In this document: in pieces, positions 57,727 through 64,000 of the stretch | Layout: the number at the start of each line of letters is the position of its first letter | Position numbering within the stretch: position 1 is the stretch's first letter | NCBI GenBank assembly: GCA_033239005.1 | Contig: BSQZ01000026.1 | Coordinates: forward strand, 4,538,501 to 4,602,500 | Direction of reading: 5' to 3' | From: Lamellibrachia satsuma | Taxonomy: Eukaryota > Annelida > Polychaeta > Sabellida > Siboglinidae | Length of the DNA: 64,000 nt | Program-made: the position numbers and the translations under genes | The notes under the pieces: generated by a model | What the model was told of the DNA's origin: nothing | Seen by the model: only the letters and a program-made list of their open reading frames with translations | Database searches by the model: none

Positions 57727-58787
57727 GTGTTAACAAAACTTCAGAGATTGAATATTACGTAAATTAATTACTAAAAGTAACATAAACTATCTTGAGAAGT
57801 AGTTGTTGCAATTATTCTTCCGTGACCATGTTCAAACTCTCGTGCAAACTCAGACAAACCACCAAAGACGAAGTTGGAAAGTATGTTATTAAAATTCAGA
57901 GAGTATGTAATCATTAATTAATCAGAAGACTTTGCCATACTTTAAATGGAAACAAAAGTCTTGTTTTTTATCTATGTACTTAGTAACTATAAGAGTTACT
58001 AAAACATAGCCATTTGCAACTAGAATTAAGAATATCACGCCAATGGTTAACTAGGAAAACCTTGTTGAACACACATTATCGTAATTCCATGGGTAGCGCC
58101 ATACTGTTAGATAACACTACGTCACGAGTGCCATATGCTGGCAGTACTATCTCGCCAAATTAAAATATACTTGTATGCACCTATTCCTATTCTTGTCAAT
58201 ATGTTGGCCTTTATGTACCCAATTAATCCTATTTCTGTCACAATAGAACGTTTGTTTGAGGCTGTGCGTTGGTTCTGTTTACGCCGGCCTCACTTAATGC
58301 GTCAAAAGTAGTCTAGGTTACCCCGAGCCCTCAATCAACCGGAGAAATGACCGGAATCGTCAGCTTTTAGAACACATTCTGAGTAAACCATTTGCATGAT
58401 ATTCTTGATTTTAGTGGCGCATGGTTAGCATTTTTTTATTATCTTTTTAGGTGCACAACCCCTAAACCAAACCATTACTTTTGTTTCGCTTTACTAGTAA
58501 GTGACACTGCTTGTACAACCAAACATCAGAATATGACGGTGCATTTTTTTACATTTACACCTGCACAAATTATACGCGATCTTGCAAACCCCACTCTCAA
58601 TCGAGTCACTTCCGGTTTCTGAATGGTCCTTGACATTGCCTCAAAACCGTGGCAAACTGAAATAACTTGTGTCCCTTGATGCAGTGGCACGAATCGTGGC
58701 GTCACAATAAGAGCACATCGCACAAGAAATTATGACGTCATAAAACAACGACGGCGCCTAAATCGCGCTAAGTGGAACCACAACAGA
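57727..58787. promoter_or_regulatory. Shared upstream region of genes Q (-) and R (+)
   Basis: Divergent start codons. TGACGTCA lies at 58733-58740, 48 bp before the R start, and TACGTCAC near 58119. No open frame looks coding. Confidence 0.45.
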
Positions 58788-58962
58788 ATGTCTTCCAAGG
58801 CAAGCTTTGCTAACACCAAAGGCCTTATCGGCATATTTGTGGCTACATGGTTCCTAGCATCGGGGACAATATTCGCATACAAGTTTATCACGTACTTCGG
58901 AGAATTGCAGTGCCAGTCAGAGAATCCAAACAATGCACCTGGTGAACAAGGAATCGTCAAAC
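58788..58962 (+). CDS. Gene R exon 1 (TM1)
   Basis: MSSKASFANTKGLIGIF to EQGIVK plus one base, with donor AAAC|GTAAGT. Confidence 0.62.
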
Positions 58963-60553
58963 GTAAGTTGGACAATCATGGGTTTTTGTGTGCGTTGTGC
59001 CACCTTCACTATCGAATCCAGCCGACTGCGGGAGAATTGCGCGTGGTCCGTCAACCAATCAATGCTTTATTTCGTAATGAAATGTAATTACACATAAAAC
59101 AATATCATCATCGCGGGGCGCCATCTCACCTCGGAAGGTCTGCTAACATGGGTCGCCCCGCGTGTCTGCACTGTGTCGTTCTTATCAGATCTTCATACTT
59201 AATTTTTCCCACCCACGCCTTGACCTCGTCTACCCACGTGGCTCTTGGTTTTCCCTGCCTGTTTTATCCTCCACCATTCCCTCCAATACATCCCGTTGCG
59301 TGCCTTCCTGTCCGATGATGTGCCCCAACATGTTATATTTTGTTTTGTTGAAGAATAGTTGTTTTTTTACTCTACCACTTCTATGTTCGTGCATGGTCAG
59401 TGGAGCTTATGTGATTTACCACTTCTATGTTCGTGCATGGTCAGTGGAGCTTATGTGATTTACCACTTCTATGTTCGTGCATGGTCACTGGAGCTTATGT
59501 GATTTACCACTTCTATGTTCGTGCATGGTCAGTGGAGCTTATGTGATTTACCACTTCTATGTTCGTGCATGGTCAGTGGAGCTTATGTGATTTACCACTT
59601 CTATGTTCGTGCATGGTCACTGGAGCTTATGTGATGTATTCTTTTTAGGCACCACATCTTGAATGCTTCCCGTCTGTGTTTTGGATAGTATATTTTGGAA
59701 AGTCACCATTTTCCGCATCATATATCAATGAGAACCAAATATAACATTTAAAAGCAATATCTTTAGAAGAAACAACATATAATAACATAATAAAGTAACA
59801 ACCGAAGCCTGCAGTTTTACGCGTAGATAGCAGACAAGTGCTTGTAATAAAACTAATTGTGTCGGATCCGTTTCATCAGATGAAGATGTCATCGGAGCCG
59901 TCATGCTAGAAGTCCGACTCACGAAACTATGGCGGAGAGATGCATTCTTCGATAAGCTGCTCAGCAGAAATTCGAACGAAGTTGCCAAAGGTGTCAAACG
60001 CACTGCGGACCCTAATCTCAGTGTATCCATGAAGCCTACAAGTACACCACCAGTGTCCCGTCAGCATGCAACAGGTCGCCGTCTCGTAGCATTTCGCAAG
60101 CGCCAGCCGCTAGGAGCCGTCATCCACGTTCGCCGCCAGGCGGAGCCCGGCATAGCAACGCATTTAGCACGCAGACAACTTTCGACCACAAAGGCAGCGA
60201 GTGTATCGCCTGATGCTTCCGCGGCGAAGCCGCGTCACTGCGACACCGAATGGAACGTCCTTCACTCGCGGCTGGTGGTGTGCTTCCTAGCAGTCTGTGT
60301 ATCGGCCATTTTCGTTGCGGTCAGCGTGTTTTATCTCATCAGCCGCCTCGACGCCCCTCGCCGCCGCCACACCAGTCATGCCACCGTCGCTCTTCCGCGC
60401 CCACGCCGCGTCAAAGTCGTCGCTGTATCACGCTGCAACCGGCTCATGATGCGTCCCGCCAAAGTCACACGTATGCTGGCGCCACCTGCCTCCACGAAGG
60501 CGACCCCTGTCGGCCACGGCGACAAGACGTTTAGCGGAGTTATACGAGTCTAA
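58788..60553 (+). CDS. Gene R: two-pass membrane protein, unrecognised
   Basis: Two exons, 58788-58962 and 59880-60553, joined in phase 1; 282 residues. TM1 about residues 13-35 (LIGIFVATWFLASGTIFAY), TM2 about 190-212 (VVCFLAVCVSAIFVAVSVFY), with a basic loop of about 150 residues and a very basic, Pro-rich 70-residue tail. Like gene P it has an N-terminal TM exon ending in phase 1, a second TM near the C-terminus, and a CRE just upstream, but it lacks the cysteine module. ATG 58788 has A at -3. AATAAA overlaps at 60846-60855 could be the poly(A) signal. A broken copy of its 3' half follows at 61928. Confidence 0.62.
59374..59637. repeat. 44-bp minisatellite with three-unit higher order (gene R intron)
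   Basis: Six units (TACCACTTCTATGTTCGTGC...). One base at the GTCA(G/C)TGG site runs G,G,C,G,G,C, so the array is a duplicated 132-bp triplet. Confidence 0.92.
59880..60553 (+). CDS. Gene R exon 2 (loop, TM2, tail)
   Basis: It starts after TTTCATCAG; EDVIGAVMLEVRL to FSGVIRV-stop. It is GC-rich. Confidence 0.65.
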
Positions 60554-61730
60554 CGTTTCGAACAGCATTGGCCCAGCACGTGTTAACTTGCAACGGTCGT
60601 CATTTTCTTCCTATCGCCCCATTTCAGATAACTTCCAGACCATCTGTGTTCGCTCATCACGTGCTGATCTTCACCATCAAGAGAATATTCATAATATGAA
60701 CGTTGTTCATTGGTATTGACTAACGTACAGTAGGCCTAGACCGATTACTCAAGAGTACGCAATTACAAATACCAGTGTAACGAACAGTAAACGCGGTTTA
60801 CTCTTTTCGACTATATTTGACACGTGATGTAACTCTTATTTTGTGAATAAATAAACAATCCCGGAGTCTATATATCAATATGTATTGTGTTCTGGTTCCA
60901 GCTGTCTCCGCTAGGTGTTCCGAAAGGGCCAGACTTCGTCAACACGAAGTAACTCAACGTCACACCATGCATACGCTAATTAAAGCTATTTTAAGACTGT
61001 ACCATCAGTATAGGAACAGTCAGAATGTCCAATCAAATAAACTTTTGAATTACAAGTAGGTTTTCGACCTCAAAATCCGCACCAGCGTGTTTTTGTATTA
61101 CCGCATACATTTTAAATATGATACCTACATATTGTCTTTGTTTTTGTGTATATTTATATTGGAAGTATGAGTATGGTACTCCGCTGTTTGCGATGCGTTG
61201 TTATCACACTCAGTTGCATTTTCATGTTATAATAACTAAATAATTTTGTGGAATCTCAAACCGTAAAAGGTAACAAATAAATATAGCTGTGACAATAAAT
61301 GTGTGTGTGTTGCACTGTCATCAGCACCTCAGATCGAAGGTGAGAGAAACAAGTAGAATGGATTTCAGAACAGTGTGACAACGTTTAGATAGGCGTGATA
61401 GGGGGTAACAGCAAGAAAGCCTTTCACACACCGGAGAGGCTGACAAGAAAACAACAAGACAAGGCTACAGTTAGTGAAGATAGAGTGGCTCCCTTCTAAC
61501 CAAGCACACTGCCGTTGTTACACGAAGGACAGAGTATTATCAAGAGCTCTAAAATCACAAACTTAAACCAGATACCAGCATACTGGACATTAAACCAACA
61601 GTATCGGGGAAGCACGCGACATGCAAATGACGACTGACGAAGAGGAGCAATGCGCAAACCGAAAGGAGGGAAGTAACCCGTCGGCTAAATTCCATCAGAC
61701 CCGTTCGAACACGGCGGCCCTGAAAATGAT
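60554..61730. other. Gap behind gene R
   Basis: Gene R 3'UTR up to about 60870, then sequence with no recognised gene or element. Confidence 0.5.
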
Positions 61731-61737
61731 AAAGGTA

Positions 61738-61895
61738 CTTTGTACGCTCTACCTGAGGATTTGGAAAACAACATCCTACTCTTTCCACTCCGCAAAAAGG
61801 GAAATCTTAAACTATGCAAATATTACAGAACCATCAGCTTCATCAGCCATCTAAGCAAGATCATGCTGCAAGTCATATCACATACTGAAAGGAAA
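61738..61895 (+). mobile_element. Short reverse-transcriptase fragment of a third LINE type
   Basis: Reads LRKKGNLKLCKYYRTISFI and SKIMLQVI, matching the KKGN-NYRTI-SK-ML block of non-LTR RTs common in invertebrates. Only this block remains. Confidence 0.6.
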
Positions 61896-61927
61896 AGCAG
61901 AGAGAGACAGTCGGATAAGCGAGACTA

Positions 61928-62307
61928 GGCCCGGCAACGCCATTAGCGCGCATGCAACAATTGACCACAAAGACAGCGAGTGTATCGCGTGATGCATCCA
62001 CAACGAAACCGTGTCACTGCGACTCCAAATGGAACGTCCTTCATTCGCGGCTGATGGTGTGCGTCCTAATGGTCTCTATAACGTTATGAGGGCTTTATGT
62101 CGTCAGCCGCATCGCCGTCCCTCGCCGCCGCCACACTACTCCAAGGTCGTCGCCGTATGACGCAACAAACGGCCCGTGTGGCGTCCCTCTAAAGTCATGA
62201 AGGCGAGCCCCATCAGCAATGCCGATAAGCTTAACATAGTTATACGGGTCTAAGGCTACGACCAGCAAGGTCATTGGCCCAGAACGTGTTGACCATCCAC
62301 GGTCATC
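61928..62307 (+). pseudogene. Broken copy of the 3' half of gene R
   Basis: Aligns by eye with 60145-60605: ACCACAAAGACAGCGAGTGT, TGGAACGTCCTTCATTCGCG, the TM2 region (shortened, with an in-frame stop), CCCTCGCCGCCGCCACAC and TTATACGGGTCTAA at the stop, and homology continues about 50 bp into the 3'UTR (ATTGGCCCAGAACGTGTT). Several indels and stops; the exon 1 part is absent. Confidence 0.88.
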
Positions 62308-64000
62308 TGAGGCTGCTCGTTGTGGTAATGGAGGGAAGGGGACAGGTGGGTTGTGCCAGTGGTTCCGATGGGGGGACAGGAGATGATAAAGTGGAGGAAG
62401 ACGATGAGAGACATTCTTGGGAGAGCTCACCTCGGCCTGGGAGGAGGCTGAGAGGGGAGAGAGACTGATGACAGTCTGCCAGGTAACAAGGCTGCAGGAC
62501 AGAATGTGATGGAAGGGATCCATCGGAAGAGCTATTCTGAGGCAGTGATAGACGGGGTGAGGAAGAGAGCGAAGGTGTTTGTGGGGGACTCGATAGTTAA
62601 GAAGACCGACATAATCTTAAACAAGGGAGATGATGTGGTGGTTTGCTTGCCTAAGGCCAAAATAGAGGCGATAACTCAGAGGGTAGAAAACATCGTGGGT
62701 TCTGGGAAGGGTGGATCTATTTTAGTACACGTAGGGACAAATAACTTAAGAGAGGTAGGGTACAGTTGCCATAGTTATGAAATACAGGCAGTTGGCTAGA
62801 ACAGTAAAGCAGACTCGATTTGAGCAGATAATATTGTCAGGGATTTGACCAGTAATAGGAAGGAGTGGTCAGAGATATCGAAATTGCCGGGGGATGGCAA
62901 TTAACATGCTAGTCCTGAAGCTATGTAGGGAAGAGGAAGTTGGATTTCTGGATTTGTGGGGAAGCTTTGTTGGGAGGGCTGATATGTACATTGGCTTCAT
63001 CTAAGTGGTAAGAGGGCAGCAGTATTTGCGAATGAACTCTCAACAGCAGTAGATAGTGGCATGGGTAACATAACAAATATTTTTTGTAGTAAACATTGTT
63101 TAAACTAGAAGCGCAGGGGGGTTACTTAGAGGTGCCTCAAGCAGAACAAGAGGCCACTAGTACACACAAACCAATAACAAAATGTCTGGAAAACATCTTG
63201 GAAACAGGTTATAAATGCGTGTGTTTAAATGCAAGGATAATAGTAAATAAGAAAAACGAATTAAACATTATGGTAGAAGATACTGACCCTCACATAATTA
63301 GTATAACCGAATCATTGGTCAACAAAGACATAGCAGACGCTGAATTAGGACTGACAGGACACCTAGTGTTTAGGAGAGATCGAATAGGAAGACGGGGAGG
63401 GGGCGTTATTTTATATGTGAAAGAATCTATTCAGGCTCATGAAATAAAATTAGAAAGGGAAGCAGATTGCGATGAAGCTGTTTGGTGCAAAGTAGTTTCA
63501 GGAAATAAAAAAATTACTATTGGATTAGTTTACCGAAGTCCAAACATAAACGAAGACGATAACACAAAAATACAAAATGCTATAAAGGAGAATGTATCAT
63601 AATGGGAGATTTTAACCATGGACACATACAATGGAAATCTCTAGAGTACAGGAGATGAGGACCAAAAATTTCTATTTTTAATTAAGGATAGCTTCCTTAC
63701 TCATCACGTGCTAGAACCAATCAGGGGAGAAATGTATTAGATATAGTTTTGTCATCACAAAAAGAATTAGTGGACAGTGTAAAAATGCTTGAACCATTGG
63801 GTAACAGTGACCATAATCAAATACATTTTGACATCAATGTAAAATCAGCAAATAAAAATAAAAAAACATATAGGAGAAACTTCCACAAAGGTAACTATAA
63901 CGATATGAGAAAATACTGAGCAAAGCTAGATTGGAATAACATCCTGATGAATACGACTGCAATTGAATATTGGAATATTATAAAATATGAAATTGAGAGT
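62308..64000 (+). mobile_element. CR1-like LINE, cut by the window end
   Basis: ORF1 esterase-like block (62506-62799: VFVGDSIVKK, ILVHVGTNN), a broken ORF1 end, then the endonuclease block (63096-63602: SITESLVNKD, RRGGGVILYV, IGLVYRSPN) and MGDFNHGH at about 63602. Same family as 3929-7166. The lead-in 62308-62505 directly follows the gene R pseudogene copy. Confidence 0.88.

Overview
The window is animal nuclear DNA: short protein-coding exons with GT/AG borders are separated by AT-rich introns full of retroelements, SINEs, MITEs and minisatellites. Gene content (E4F1, UBE2I/UBC9 and RINT1 orthologues, all clearly non-vertebrate in their variable parts) and the repeat style suggest an invertebrate, possibly a mollusc or another lophotrochozoan; the sequence alone does not settle the phylum.

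Layout. (1) 1-2.8 kb, + strand: the last four exons of an E4F1-type zinc-finger factor, cut by the left window edge. (2) 3.1-7.3 kb: a decayed non-LTR retrotransposon (CR1-like; ORF1 with a PHD-like finger and an SGNH-esterase-like domain, then endonuclease and reverse transcriptase) between GCCCGGCCC-rich degenerate repeats. (3) 8.5-12.6 kb, - strand: complete UBE2I (SUMO E2, six coding exons, Cys93 present). (4) 14.6-32.8 kb, + strand: complete RINT1 (14 coding exons, 809 codons), head to head with UBE2I. Its introns hold two DNA-transposon-like elements, a MITE, a 30-bp higher-order minisatellite, an array that copies the exon 6 splice acceptor, a SINE and a truncated LINE. (5) 33.1-33.8 kb: a Penelope-like GIY-YIG remnant just behind RINT1.

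(6) 34.3-47.1 kb, - strand: gene X, about nine exons, unrecognised, interrupted by two convergent SINEs with about 1 kb of tail minisatellite, nested LINEs and a 2.4-kb TIR element. (7) 48.2-51.3 kb, + strand: gene P, unrecognised, 454 codons; two predicted membrane segments bracket a duplicated cysteine module with identical spacing, exactly 100 residues apart. (8) 53.1-57.7 kb, - strand: gene Q, unrecognised, 405 codons, N-terminal membrane segment, coiled coil and poly-Gly; an L2-like LINE sits in an intron. (9) 58.8-60.6 kb, + strand: gene R, unrecognised, 282 codons, two predicted membrane segments; a broken copy of its 3' half lies at 61.9-62.3 kb. (10) 62.3 kb to the right edge: another copy of the CR1-like LINE.

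E4F1, UBE2I and RINT1 are housekeeping genes of transcription, SUMOylation and Golgi-ER tethering. The most novel material is 47-62 kb: three unrecognised membrane-protein genes arranged as divergent pairs, two of them (P, R) with perfect TGACGTCA sites within 70 bp of the start codon, and one with a duplicated four-cysteine domain I cannot assign. Exon models were built by hand from reading frame, splice-site phase and, for the recognised genes, remembered family sequence; no search was run.
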